From Azoarcus sp. (GTDB lineage: Bacteria; Pseudomonadota; Gammaproteobacteria; Burkholderiales; Rhodocyclaceae): a stretch of DNA of 29,679 bases. The notes below the pieces were generated by a model. The model was not told the origin of the DNA. It saw only the letters and a program-made list of their open reading frames with translations, and ran no database searches. Numbering within the stretch: the stretch's first letter is position 1; each line of letters begins with the position of its first letter. This document shows, one piece after another, positions 13,019 to 21,700 of this stretch. The position numbers were made by a program, and so were the translations under genes. The stretch covers positions 1 through 29,679 of the forward strand of contig JAIRLA010000023.1 in assembly GCA_031259795.1 (NCBI GenBank), given 5' to 3'.

Positions 13019-14443
13019 ATGAACATCTCCGTCCGTTTCTTTCTCGGCTACTTCATCGTCCTCGGGCTGGCCGCCTGGTTCGTGCTCAACATCGTCATCG
13101 ACGAAATCTCGCCGGGTCTGCGGCAGACGCGGGAAGAAGCGCAAGTGGATACCGCCCACATCCTGGCCGAACTCGCCGCCGCCGAACTCGCCGATGGCCG
13201 CATCGGCGATGGCGCCTTCGCCGCCGCGCTGGCCGCCGCCAAGCAGCGCGAACCCGCCGCCACCATATTCGACATCAAGAAAGAACGCGTGGACTTCCGC
13301 GTCTACATCACCGACATGCGCGGCAAGGTGGTTTTCGACTCCGAAGGGCGGGCCGTGGGCGAGGATTTCTCGAACTGGATGGATGTCGGCCGCGTCCTGC
13401 GCGGCGAATACGGCGCGCGCACCACGCGGGACGATCCCGACGACGCCACCACTTCCCACATGTACGTCGCCGCGCCGGTCATCAAGGACGGCGAGCGCAT
13501 TGGCGTCCTCTCCTTCGCGTGGCCGACCGTGACCCTCCTCCCCTACATCGAACACATGACCGGCCGCATCCGCGCCAACAGTTTCATCATGCTCTCCGTC
13601 TCCGCCCTCATCGGCTTTCTCTTTTCCGCCTGGCTCACTTGGTCGATCCACGGTCTCATCCGCTATGCGCGCGATGTCAGCGCCGGGCGCAAGGCCGCGC
13701 CGCCCGCCAGCGGCGGACGCCAGTTCTCCGAATTGGCGCAGGCGCTGGCCGCCATGCGCGAGCGCCTGGAGGGCAAGCAATACGTGGAAAAGTACGTCCA
13801 GAACCTCACCCACGAACTGAAAAGCCCGCTCACCGCCATCGTCTCCGCCGCCGAACTGCTCGAAGGCGGCCTGCCGGAAGCCGAACGGCAGCGTTTCGCC
13901 GCCCTGATCCGGGAGCAATCGGGGCGCATGCAACTCATCATCGAGCGCATGTTGCAACTGGCGCGGGTCGAACAACTGCAACGGCTCGAAGACGGCCAGC
14001 CCCTTGATCTGGCCGAACTTGTCCGCCAGGCCCTCGCCGCCCGCGCCAGCGCGCTGGCCAGCCGCCAACTCAAGATCGAGTTCCAGGCCGCCGCCTGCCC
14101 CTGCCGCGGCGACGCCTTTCTGTTGCAACAGGCATTCACCAATCTCCTCGACAACGCCATCGACTTCTCCCCCGTGGGCGGCGAAATCGACATTACCCTG
14201 CAAAAGACGCCCGGCAAACTGCTCCTGACTGTGCGCGACCACGGCGAAGGCGCGCCCGGCTACGCCCTGGCGCAAATCTTCGAGCGTTTCTATTCCCTGC
14301 CGCGCCCCGCCACTGGCCGCAAAAGTACCGGCCTGGGCCTGCCCTTCGTGCGCGAAGTCGCGCAACTGCACGGCGGCGACGCGCGCTTCGTCAACCATCC
14401 CGAGGGCGGGGCCGAGGTGACGCTGGAGATTGCGGGGGAGTGA
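13019..14443 (+). CDS. creC: Sensor histidine kinase CreC
   Basis: A 474-residue inner-membrane sensor kinase, the same length as E. coli CreC and similar throughout: N-terminal helix (FFLGYFIVLGLAAWFVLNIVI), periplasmic Cache-like domain with VYITDMRGKVVFDSEG and GEYGARTT, a second helix near 185-210, then phosphoacceptor His265 in THELKSPLTAI, N box NLLDNAIDFSP and the glycine boxes RDHGEGAPGYAL and STGLGLPFV. CreC responds to growth on minimal or fermentative carbon sources and phosphorylates CreB. Unusually, no creB lies upstream and no creD downstream; the neighbour is a divergent marR. No convincing ribosome site precedes the ATG, which follows a run of GCCCCC-type repeats. The gene ends at the junction with a plsC remnant. 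Confidence 0.93.
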   Translation: MNISVRFFLGYFIVLGLAAWFVLNIVIDEISPGLRQTREEAQVDTAHILAELAAAELADGRIGDGAFAAALAAAKQREPAATIFDIKKERVDFRVYITDMRGKVVFDSEGRAVGEDFSNWMDVGRVLRGEYGARTTRDDPDDATTSHMYVAAPVIKDGERIGVLSFAWPTVTLLPYIEHMTGRIRANSFIMLSVSALIGFLFSAWLTWSIHGLIRYARDVSAGRKAAPPASGGRQFSELAQALAAMRERLEGKQYVEKYVQNLTHELKSPLTAIVSAAELLEGGLPEAERQRFAALIREQSGRMQLIIERMLQLARVEQLQRLEDGQPLDLAELVRQALAARASALASRQLKIEFQAAACPCRGDAFLLQQAFTNLLDNAIDFSPVGGEIDITLQKTPGKLLLTVRDHGEGAPGYALAQIFERFYSLPRPATGRKSTGLGLPFVREVAQLHGGDARFVNHPEGGAEVTLEIAGE

Positions 14444-14473
14444 CATGGGTTCGCGGACAAGGCGGGAACGCGG

Positions 14474-14753
14474 CGCGCGCGCGCCTTCCGGGAACAGCGC
14501 CACCCACAAGCCTTCCTTCAGGCGCTCGCGCCCTTGCTCGATGACTTGCGACATCGCTTCCTTGCCCCTGCGGTCGGTGGCGATCTTCGGGATGCTCGCC
14601 AGCCTCCAGCCGAGGAAGGGAGTCCACAACAACTCGCGTTTGAGTACGAAACACAGCGGCGGAAAAATCTGTTGCAGGCCGATGGTCTCCCATGCCGATT
14701 GGTGCTTGGAGAGGATCACCGCCGGCCCGAAAGGGAATCGGACGGAACCAGAC
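14474..14753 (-). pseudogene. Remnant of a plsC-type acyltransferase gene
   Basis: An internal piece of a betaproteobacterial 1-acyl-glycerol-3-phosphate acyltransferase: GPAVILSKHQSAWETIGLQQ (family HX4E/D box), VLKRELLWTPFLGWRLAS, IATDRRGKEAM and, near 14483-14494, FPEG. About 90 codons are left of a gene of about 250. The C-terminal half is gone: after FPEGAR the frame runs into the antisense of creC. The N-terminal part is also gone: around 14755-14779 the sequence turns into a REP-like repeat (its complement reads GGAACGGACTGGATCGCC). No start codon with a ribosome site is present. The fragment must have been cut by rearrangements on both sides. Confidence 0.75.
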
Positions 14754-14831
14754 AGACGCGGCGATCCAGTCCGTTCCAGCCGGCGCGCGGCGGCGCTGGC
14801 TTGAATCCGGAACGGCCAGGCTATTCCGGCG

Positions 14832-15833
14832 TCAGCCGCGCCAGACGATTTCGCGGATGTCGATCTTTTTCGGAATCAGCCGGTGCTTGAAAAACTCGTC
14901 GGCGGTCGCTTGCTGTTCGGTGAGCACGGCTTCGGTGAATTCGGAATAGGAGAGCGGCGCGCGGGCAAAGGCGCGTTTCTGGATCGACAGATCGAGGCCG
15001 GTACTTTTCGCCGCCAGCGCCGCTACTTCGTCGCGGTGTTTATCGGCCCATGCAATGGTTTCGATGAAAGAGTCGAGCGCCGCGCGCAGGATCGCGGGAT
15101 GGCGTTGGGCGAAATGCCGGTTGGCGATGTAGAAAGAATTGCTGGCGAGTTCCGGAATCTGTTCGGTGCTGGCGATGACGCGCGCTCCGAGTTGTTCTTC
15201 GGCCAATGCGTAATACGGATCCCAGATCACCCAGGCGTCGATCTTGCCGCCGGTGAATGCGGCGGTGGCTTCGGCGGGGCCAAGGTAGGTGGGCTGGATG
15301 TCGTTGTATGACAGTCCGGCGATTTTCAGCGCCTTGAGCAGGATATTGTGCGCGCTGGAGCCTTTGCCGAAGGCGACGCGCTTGCCCTTCAGATCGGGGA
15401 GCGCGCGGATCGGCGAGCCGTCCGGCACGATGATGCCGTGCGGGCTGGACGGTACGGTGAGCGCGTACACAATGTCGCCGCCGCCCGCCTGGGCGAAAAT
15501 GGGCGGCGTGTCGCCGACCGAGCCGATGTCGATGGACTGGGCGGTGATGGCTTCGAGCATGGGCGGGCCGAACTGGAATTCGATCCAGTCGACCTTGTCG
15601 ATTCCGGTTTTCCGCAATTTGTCTTCGAGATCGCGCCGTTGCCGGGAGACGATGAGAATGGCCGTGCCTTTCTGGTAGCCGACGCGGAAAGATTCGGGAT
15701 TCGGCGTTTGCGCAAAAGCGGGAGATGGGGCAAGGGCGGACAGCGGAGCAAGCGCCGGAGTGGCGGCAAGTCCCAGCAGCCTGGCGAGCGCGGCGCGTTT
15801 ACCGGGGTTGAAGCGGGGAGGATTCTTTTTCAT
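14832..15833 (-). CDS. ssuA: Aliphatic sulfonate ABC transporter substrate-binding protein
   Basis: A 333-residue periplasmic binding protein of the SsuA/NMT1-like family, which delivers alkanesulfonates to the SsuBC transporter for sulfur supply. The N-terminus has a twin-Arg-free, rather long signal peptide ending in PAFA before QTPNPESF. Then follow FRVGYQKGTAIL, GPPMLEAITAQSIDIGSVGDTPPIFAQAG (split signature) and KGKRVAFGKGSSAHN, typical of the family. The start at 15833 has CGGAG 7 nt upstream; an earlier in-frame ATG at 15863 lacks one. No ssuB, ssuC or ssuD is next to it; downstream lies the plsC remnant, so the operon appears to have been truncated or split. Confidence 0.92.
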   Translation of the reverse strand: MKKNPPRFNPGKRAALARLLGLAATPALAPLSALAPSPAFAQTPNPESFRVGYQKGTAILIVSRQRRDLEDKLRKTGIDKVDWIEFQFGPPMLEAITAQSIDIGSVGDTPPIFAQAGGGDIVYALTVPSSPHGIIVPDGSPIRALPDLKGKRVAFGKGSSAHNILLKALKIAGLSYNDIQPTYLGPAEATAAFTGGKIDAWVIWDPYYALAEEQLGARVIASTEQIPELASNSFYIANRHFAQRHPAILRAALDSFIETIAWADKHRDEVAALAAKSTGLDLSIQKRAFARAPLSYSEFTEAVLTEQQATADEFFKHRLIPKKIDIREIVWRG

Positions 15834-16027
15834 TTCGGCTCCGGAATATAACCATATACACAAACCCTGTTCGTCATGCCCGCATACCGCCGGGCTGGAC
15901 GCCGGAGGGCTACTCTAGTTTTTTTCCATCGCCCGCGTTGTAAAAATATCAGATAAATATCCGCTGCGTCGGCCTGCTTTGATTATCGAAGCTCATGGAA
16001 CACTTCCCACGGCGAGCGCGACTTCGG

Positions 16028-16033
16028 CTACAA
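16028..16033 (+). promoter_or_regulatory. Probable -10 element of tRNA-Thr
   Basis: TACAAT ends 13 nt before the first base of the tRNA. No convincing -35 hexamer is seen at 16-18 nt upstream. Confidence 0.4.
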
Positions 16034-16046
16034 TCCGCGCCTTGTC

Positions 16047-16122
16047 GCCCTTGTAGCTCAGCCGGTAGAGCAGCGGTTTTGTAAACCGAAGGTCGCGGGT
16101 TCAAATCCTGCCGGGGGCACCA
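16047..16122 (+). tRNA. tRNA-Thr (anticodon UGU)
   Basis: A 76-nt cloverleaf: acceptor GCCCTTG pairing with CGGGGGC (two G-U pairs), D arm GCTC/GAGC, anticodon loop TTTGTAA giving UGU, T arm GCGGG-TTCAAAT-CCTGC, and encoded CCA at 16120-16122. The pair at the base of the anticodon stem (G27-A43) is mismatched, a small irregularity. It stands alone ahead of darA. Confidence 0.95.
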
Positions 16123-16191
16123 CGGAACCCGTCAGCCCTGAAGATGCCTTGAAGCTTGCGCCGTAGGTCCCGCAAGGTTTCGGAACATCGC

Positions 16192-17133
16192 ATGAAAAGC
16201 GTCCTCGTCGTTTCCTATTCGCAAAGCGGCCAACTCGCCGACATCGTTGCCGCCCTGTCGCGCCCGCTGGCGGAAGCCGGAATGAATGTCCACCACGAGG
16301 CGTTGCGCCCCGAACCGGCCTTTCCATTTCCATGGCCGTTCTTCGCTTTCCTCGATGCCTTCCCCGAGTCGGTGCGCCTGGAGCCGCCGCCCAACCAGCC
16401 GCTCGCGCTCGCGCCGGAGGCGGAGTTCGATCTGGTCATCCTTGCCTGGACGGTGTGGTATCTCTCCCCGGCGCAGCCGCTCACCGCTTTCCTGCAAAGC
16501 GCCGAGGGCAAGCGCCTGCTGGCCGGGCGGCCGGTGGTCAGCGTGGTCGCCTGCCGCAATATGTGGCTGTGCGCGTTCGATGCGCTGCGCGATCTCGTGG
16601 CGGAGGCGGGCGGGCGGCTCATCGACCATGTGGCTTTCACCGATCCGTCCCCGGCGCTGGCAACGTTCATCACGACGCCGCGCTGGATGTTTACCGGGCG
16701 GCGCGACCGCTTCCTGGGCTTGCCGCCCGCCGGCGTGGATGCCCGCCAAAGCGCGGGCGCGGCGAGATTCGGGGCCGCGCTGGCCGATGCGCTCGCGCTC
16801 GACGAGGAAAAACGCGGCCAATCCTTGCTGGGCGGGCTGCGCGCGGTAAAAGTCGTCCCTCATCTGATACTTTCCGAACGCGCCGGACGGCGCGCCTTCC
16901 GGGTCTGGTCGGGACTCGTCCGCCGCTGTGGCCGCGCCGGAGAGCGGCGGCGGATTCCGGCGCTCATGCTTTTCGCGCTTTATCTCATTGTGATGATCCT
17001 CACCGTCGTGCCGCTCAATCTTCTCTTGCAACGTCTCGCCGCCCCTTTGCTCGCCCGGCGTCTGGCGGCGCTCGTCAGCCATTACGAACAACCTTCCGGC
17101 GCGGGCGATGCGCGCATGACCGCTCATGAATGA
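16192..17133 (+). CDS. darA: Dialkylresorcinol condensing enzyme DarA
   Basis: A 313-residue protein with a flavodoxin-like N-terminal fold: VLVVSYSQSGQLADIV carries the FMN-phosphate loop, and FDLVILAWTVWYLSPAQPL and GRPVVSVVACRNMWL follow in flavodoxin order. A hydrophobic segment near the C-terminus (ALMLFALYLIVMILTVVPLNLLL) suggests membrane attachment. This matches the DarA family, which aromatises the cyclised intermediate made by DarB to a 2,5-dialkylresorcinol (known from dar and flexirubin clusters). The ATG at 16192 has GGAA 6 nt upstream. The 3' end overlaps darB by 8 nt, so the two are translationally coupled. It begins 69 nt after tRNA-Thr. Confidence 0.85.
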   Translation: MKSVLVVSYSQSGQLADIVAALSRPLAEAGMNVHHEALRPEPAFPFPWPFFAFLDAFPESVRLEPPPNQPLALAPEAEFDLVILAWTVWYLSPAQPLTAFLQSAEGKRLLAGRPVVSVVACRNMWLCAFDALRDLVAEAGGRLIDHVAFTDPSPALATFITTPRWMFTGRRDRFLGLPPAGVDARQSAGAARFGAALADALALDEEKRGQSLLGGLRAVKVVPHLILSERAGRRAFRVWSGLVRRCGRAGERRRIPALMLFALYLIVMILTVVPLNLLLQRLAAPLLARRLAALVSHYEQPSGAGDARMTAHE

Positions 17134-18271
17134 AGTATTCATCACCGCCACGGCGGCCGTCCTGCCCAACGCGCCTGTCGATAACGACGCCGTCGAAGCG
17201 GTGCTCGGCAAGATCGGCGATCAGCCTTCGCGGGCGCGCCGCATCGTCTTGCGCCAGAACGGCATCAAGCGCCGCCATTACGCGATAGACCCGGTTTCCG
17301 GCGCGCCCACGCACACCAATGCCGGACTCACCGCCGAAGCCATCCGCGCGCTGGGCGAAAGCGGCTTCGCGCCCGGCGACATCCGCTGCCTCGCCACGGG
17401 CACTTCCATACCCGACCAACTGATGCCCAACCATGGCGTCATGGTGCATGGCGAACTGGGCAACCCCGCCTGCGAAGTGGTTTCGACGGCGGGCATCTGC
17501 CTCTCCGGCCTGACCGCGCTCAAATACGCCTGGCTCGCGGTCGGCGCGGGGGAGGCGGCGAACGCGGTGGCGGCAGGCTCCGAGCTTCCCTCCGTGGTCT
17601 TGCGGGCCGGGTATTTCAGCGCCGAAAACGCCGCCCGCGCCGCGGCGCTCGCCACGCATCCCTGGATCGCGTTCGAAAAGGATTTCCTGCGCTGGATGCT
17701 CTCCGACGGCGCGGGCGCTTTTCTCCTCGAACCCCATGCGCGCGCGGGGCGGATCAACCTGCGGATCGACTGGATCGACCTCTCTTCCGCCGCCCATCGC
17801 CTGCCGGTGTGCATGTACGCCGGCGGCGAGCGCGAATCCGGCGGCGAACTGAGCGGCTGGGCCAGGTTCCCGCCCCGGCAATGGGCGGAAAAGTCGATCT
17901 TCGCCATCAAGCAGGATGTAAAACTGCTCGACCGCCACGTCGTCGAAGCGACGCTCGAAACCCCCCTGCGCGCCGTCGTCGCGCGCCGCGGACTCGAAGC
18001 GGAGAAAATCGACTGGTTCCTGCCGCACATGTCTTCGTATTATTTCCGCCAGCCGATCGCCGACGGGCTGGCGCGCGCGGGGCTGCCCGTCCCTTTCGCG
18101 CGCTGGTTCACCAATCTGGAGACGCGCGGCAATACCGGCTCCGCTTCGATCTACATCATGATCGACGAACTGCGCCGCAGCGGGCGTCTCGCGCCGGGAA
18201 ACCGCCTGCTCTGCTTCGTGCCGGAAAGCGGACGGTTTTCCAGCGGTTTCATGCATCTGACGGTTGTATGA
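17126..18271 (+). CDS. darB: KAS III-like ketosynthase DarB (dialkylresorcinol cyclising synthase)
   Basis: A 381-residue thiolase-fold enzyme with the FabH-type triad: Cys125 in TAGICLSGL, His301 in WFLPHMSS and Asn336 in RGNTGSAS. DarB condenses and cyclises two beta-ketoacyl thioesters to a cyclohexanedione that DarA aromatises. The protein is longer than housekeeping FabH (about 320 aa) and keeps the N-terminal strand EVFITATAAVLPN and SIPDQLMPNHG typical of the DarB-like group. It overlaps darA by 8 nt. One chain could be the polyene built by the minus-strand APE operon 5 kb away, giving a flexirubin-like product; this link is an inference. Confidence 0.88.
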   Translation: MNEVFITATAAVLPNAPVDNDAVEAVLGKIGDQPSRARRIVLRQNGIKRRHYAIDPVSGAPTHTNAGLTAEAIRALGESGFAPGDIRCLATGTSIPDQLMPNHGVMVHGELGNPACEVVSTAGICLSGLTALKYAWLAVGAGEAANAVAAGSELPSVVLRAGYFSAENAARAAALATHPWIAFEKDFLRWMLSDGAGAFLLEPHARAGRINLRIDWIDLSSAAHRLPVCMYAGGERESGGELSGWARFPPRQWAEKSIFAIKQDVKLLDRHVVEATLETPLRAVVARRGLEAEKIDWFLPHMSSYYFRQPIADGLARAGLPVPFARWFTNLETRGNTGSASIYIMIDELRRSGRLAPGNRLLCFVPESGRFSSGFMHLTVV

Positions 18272-18301
18272 CGGCGAAAACCACGAAGTGATCGCGCCAC
18301 G

Positions 18302-18697
18302 ATGAACGTCGACGAAGTTCCCCAGGACGGCAACGCCACCCACGAAGGCCAGCGCCGGGCGGTTTACGCGCGCGATGCCGGCGGTCGTCTCGGGCTCGTG
18401 CTTTCGCGCGGCTGGCAGGTCGAAGAGACCGTCACCCGGCAGGCGGTGGAGGCTTTCGATGAACTGGCCGCCGCCGCGCTGGCGAGAGTGCGCGCCGGAC
18501 AAAGCTCGCCCCTCGAATACCACATGTACCGCGCCCGCATGGATTTACCCTTGCTCGCCCAGGCGACCGGCCTGTGGCGCTGGCGAGTGCGCCGCCATCT
18601 CCGCCCGGCGATTTTCGCCCGCCTGGGGCCGGGGCTGCGCGCGCGTTACGCGGAAGCGCTCGGCATGGAAGCCGCCCGCCTGGACGAGATCGCCTGA
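18302..18697 (+). CDS. Conserved small protein with helix-turn-helix-like C-terminus, linked to darAB
   Basis: A 131-residue cytoplasmic protein that I recognise only as a proteobacterial hypothetical. The N-terminal third looks like beta strands (RAVYARDAGGRLGLVLSRGW followed by QVEETVTRQ); the C-terminal two-thirds is helical, and SPLEYHMYRARMDLPLLAQA plus the Trp/Arg-rich GLWRWRVRRHLRP could form a DNA-binding helix-turn-helix, but no wing or dimer motif is clear. It starts 30 nt after darB on the same strand, so it is probably part of that operon, and it ends 37 nt before the convergent chpA stop. A regulatory role is possible but unproven. Confidence 0.75.
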   Translation: MNVDEVPQDGNATHEGQRRAVYARDAGGRLGLVLSRGWQVEETVTRQAVEAFDELAAAALARVRAGQSSPLEYHMYRARMDLPLLAQATGLWRWRVRRHLRPAIFARLGPGLRARYAEALGMEAARLDEIA

Positions 18698-18739
18698 CGT
18701 CCGACATCAGGCCCCGACATCACGGGACCCGACGTCAGG
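18693..18739. terminator. Candidate bidirectional hairpin between convergent genes
   Basis: CCTGACGTC (18693-18701) and GACGTCAGG (18731-18739) are perfect inverses; the stop codons of both flanking genes lie in the arms. The loop holds two more copies of a CCGACATCA word, so the spacer is also a short degenerate direct repeat. There is no T-run, so Rho-independent termination is not assured. Confidence 0.4.
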
Positions 18740-21700
18740 AGCGGTGCGTGTAGCCCGCGATCAGGCCGAGCAACTCTTCTTCCTGATAGGGTTTGCCCAG
18801 ATAGTGGTTGGCGCCGATCTCCATCGCGTATTCACGGTGCTTGTCGGCCAGCCGCGAGGTAATCATGATGACCGGCACGCTCTTCAGCCTCGCGTTGGCG
18901 CGAATGTTGCGCACGAAGTCGAAGCCGTCCATGCGCGGCATCTCGATGTCGGAGAGGATGACGTCGGGGACGTTGTCGATCAGCGATTCGATGGCGTCGA
19001 CCCCATCCTTGGCGGTGATGACGCGGTAGCCCTCGCGTTCGAGCATGCGGCTGGTGATCTTGCGCACGGTGAGCGAGTCGTCGACCACGAGGACGGTCGG
19101 CTCATGCGCCACGGTTTCCTTTTCGGGCGGCGGGGCGAAGGCGTCCGCGCGCTCGCCGTAGATAAGCTCGCGGCTCACCATGGCGACCGGGTTGATGATG
19201 AGCACGATTTCGCCGTTGCCGAGCACGGTCGCGCCCGACATGCCGGGGATGTGGGTCAGCTGCGGGCCGGCGTTCTTGACGATGATTTCCTGGTGGCCGC
19301 GCAGGGCATCCACATGCAGGGCGAGCGTCTGCGAGCCGGAGTGCAGCAGCAGCACCCAGCTATAGCGCCCGATTTCGGGCTGGGCATGGCGGTCGCCAAG
19401 CAGGTTCGGCAAGTAGCGGTAGGCGTAGTGCCGGCCAAGCCACTCGGTGCCGCCGTCGGCGCGCAGGCGCTCGATGGCGTCGGTCTTGAGTTCCATGACC
19501 TGCGAGATCATGCTCGATGGGATCGCGTAGAGATGGGCGCCCGAACGTACCAGCAAGGCCTGCGTGACGGCCAGGGTCAACGGCAGGTAGATGCTGAACA
19601 GCGTGCCCGCGCCCGGCGTGGTGGAGATGTCGATGCGCCCGCCGACCGCGGCGGTTTCGGCTTTCACCACGTCCATGCCGACGCCGCGCCCGGAAACGGC
19701 GGAGACGACTTCGGCGGTCGAAAAGCCGGGAACGAAGATCAGGTTGGTCAGCCGCCGCGCGTCGGCGGTTTCGTCGGGAGCGAGCAGGCCGCGCTCGCGG
19801 GCGCGCTCGATGATGCGATCGAAGTTCAGCCCCGCGCCGTCGTCGGCCAGTTCGATCACGATTTCGTTGCCTTCCTGCCGTATCGTGAGCGTGATCTGGC
19901 CGATTTCGGGCTTGCCTTTGGCGCGGCGCGCTTCCGGTCTTTCGATGCCGTGCGCGAGCGAATTGCGCAGCAGGTGTTCGAGCGGCGCGACGATGTGATC
20001 GAGCACGCCGCGGTCGATTTCGATGCCGCCGCCGCGAATGTCGAGATTGGCGCGCTTGCCGAGTTCCTTGGCCCCTTGCCGCACGATGCGGTACAGGCGC
20101 ACGGCGAGGCTGTCGAACGGCATCATGCGCACTTGCATCAGGGCCTGTTGCAGTTCGCGGGTGATGCGCGCCTGGCTGTGCAGGGCGAAGTCGGCGCTGT
20201 CGAGGTTCTTGAGCAGATTCTGCTGCACCGTGGTGACGTCGTTGACGCTCTCGGCCATCATCCGCGTCAATTCTTGCAGGCGCGTGTAGCGATCCATCTC
20301 CAGCGGATCGAATTCGGCATGCTTGCTTTCGGCCTGCGCGATGCGCGTCTGCATCTGCACGTCGGCCTGGAGTTCGATTTCGCGCAACTGGTTGCGCAGG
20401 CGAATGACGTTTTCGGTGAGGTCGAGCATGCTGCGGCGCAGGTTGCGCAACTCGCCTTCGATGCGGGTGCGGGCCACGCCGATTTCGCTGGCGTCGTTGA
20501 CGAAGCGGTCGACCAGTTCGGCGCGCACGCGCAGGGCGCTGGCGGTGACTTCGCTTTCGGCCGCCGCCGCGGCGGGGGCGCTGGCCGCGCTGGGCGCGAT
20601 TGTCGCCACGGCCGTGACGTCCGGAAGCGCCGCGGCGGGTATTCCGGCGGGCGTCGCCGGCGTCGTCGCGCCGCTGGCGAGCGCGGGGCCGCCGCTGAGC
20701 GCGCCGATCATCTGTTCAGTGATGTCCAGCGCGGAGGCGATTTCCTCGATGAGGGGCGGGATGTCTTCGCCGGCGTTGAGCGCCGATTCCAGGCGGGATT
20801 CGAGCTGGTGGATCTGGTTCCCCAGCGTCATCGCTCCGGCCATCCGCGCGCTGCCCTTGAGGGTGTGCAGTTGCCGCTTCACGAGCGCGGCATGGCTGGG
20901 GCTGCCGGTGTCGTCGTGCCAGGCGCGCAGGGTGGTGTGCAGCCCATTGACCAGTTCGTCGGCTTCTTCGAGGAAGATGGGCAACAGTTGTTCATCGAGT
21001 TCGTCGGCGACGGCGATGGGCTGCGCGGTCTCTTGCGCGGACGGGGGCTGCGCGGATGCGGGAAGCTGCGGAATCTGCCGGGCTTCGGGGAAGACTTTCG
21101 CCGCCGCCCTGACGATGGCCTCTTCGGTGACGCTTTCCGTGCCGGGTTTGCCGGGGGCGCAGCCGACCCGGTCGAGTTGTTCGATCAGCTCCGGCGTCTC
21201 CAGCGGCATCTTGAGGCTGATGACCTCGGTCAGCATGGCGTCGAGCGCGTCGGCGGCGGCCTTGAACAAGGCCATCTCGTTGACCGACGGCGGTTGCTTC
21301 TGGTCGTGGAGCCGTTGTTGCGCGTGCTCCAGCGCTTTGCCGAGATGGAAGAGCGGGGTGCAGCGCGCGGTGCCGGAGATGCCCGCGCACGAATGCGCGG
21401 CGCGCAGGGCGGCCTCCGAGGGCGGTAACGTGGGATTGGCTTCGAGGTGGCCGAATTCCTGATGCAACGTGGCGATGTGCATCTGCGTTTCGGCTACGTA
21501 AAGCTCGAACAGCGCCCGGGAGATTTCGACATCGCCGACGAACAGGGAGTCGGAAGCGGCGCTTTCGCCCGCCGGCGCTCCGCTCTCGTTGGCGGAGGGG
21601 GGGAGCGCGATGGCCGCGAATTTGGCCGGATCGAAATCGAAAGGCTCGAATTTGAACGGTTCGAACCGGGGCACGGCTGGCGTCAACAACCCGGACTCAT

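Noticed and set aside
12701..14719. A 672-codon minus-strand open frame
   Set aside because: Most of it is the antisense of creC, open because of high GC; only the first 80 or so codons are meaningful, as the plsC remnant.
18375..21428. A 1017-codon plus-strand open frame opposite chpA
   Set aside because: Composition is that of an antisense frame, rich in Gly, Arg, Ala, Val and His with no domain; chpA on the other strand is motif-complete.
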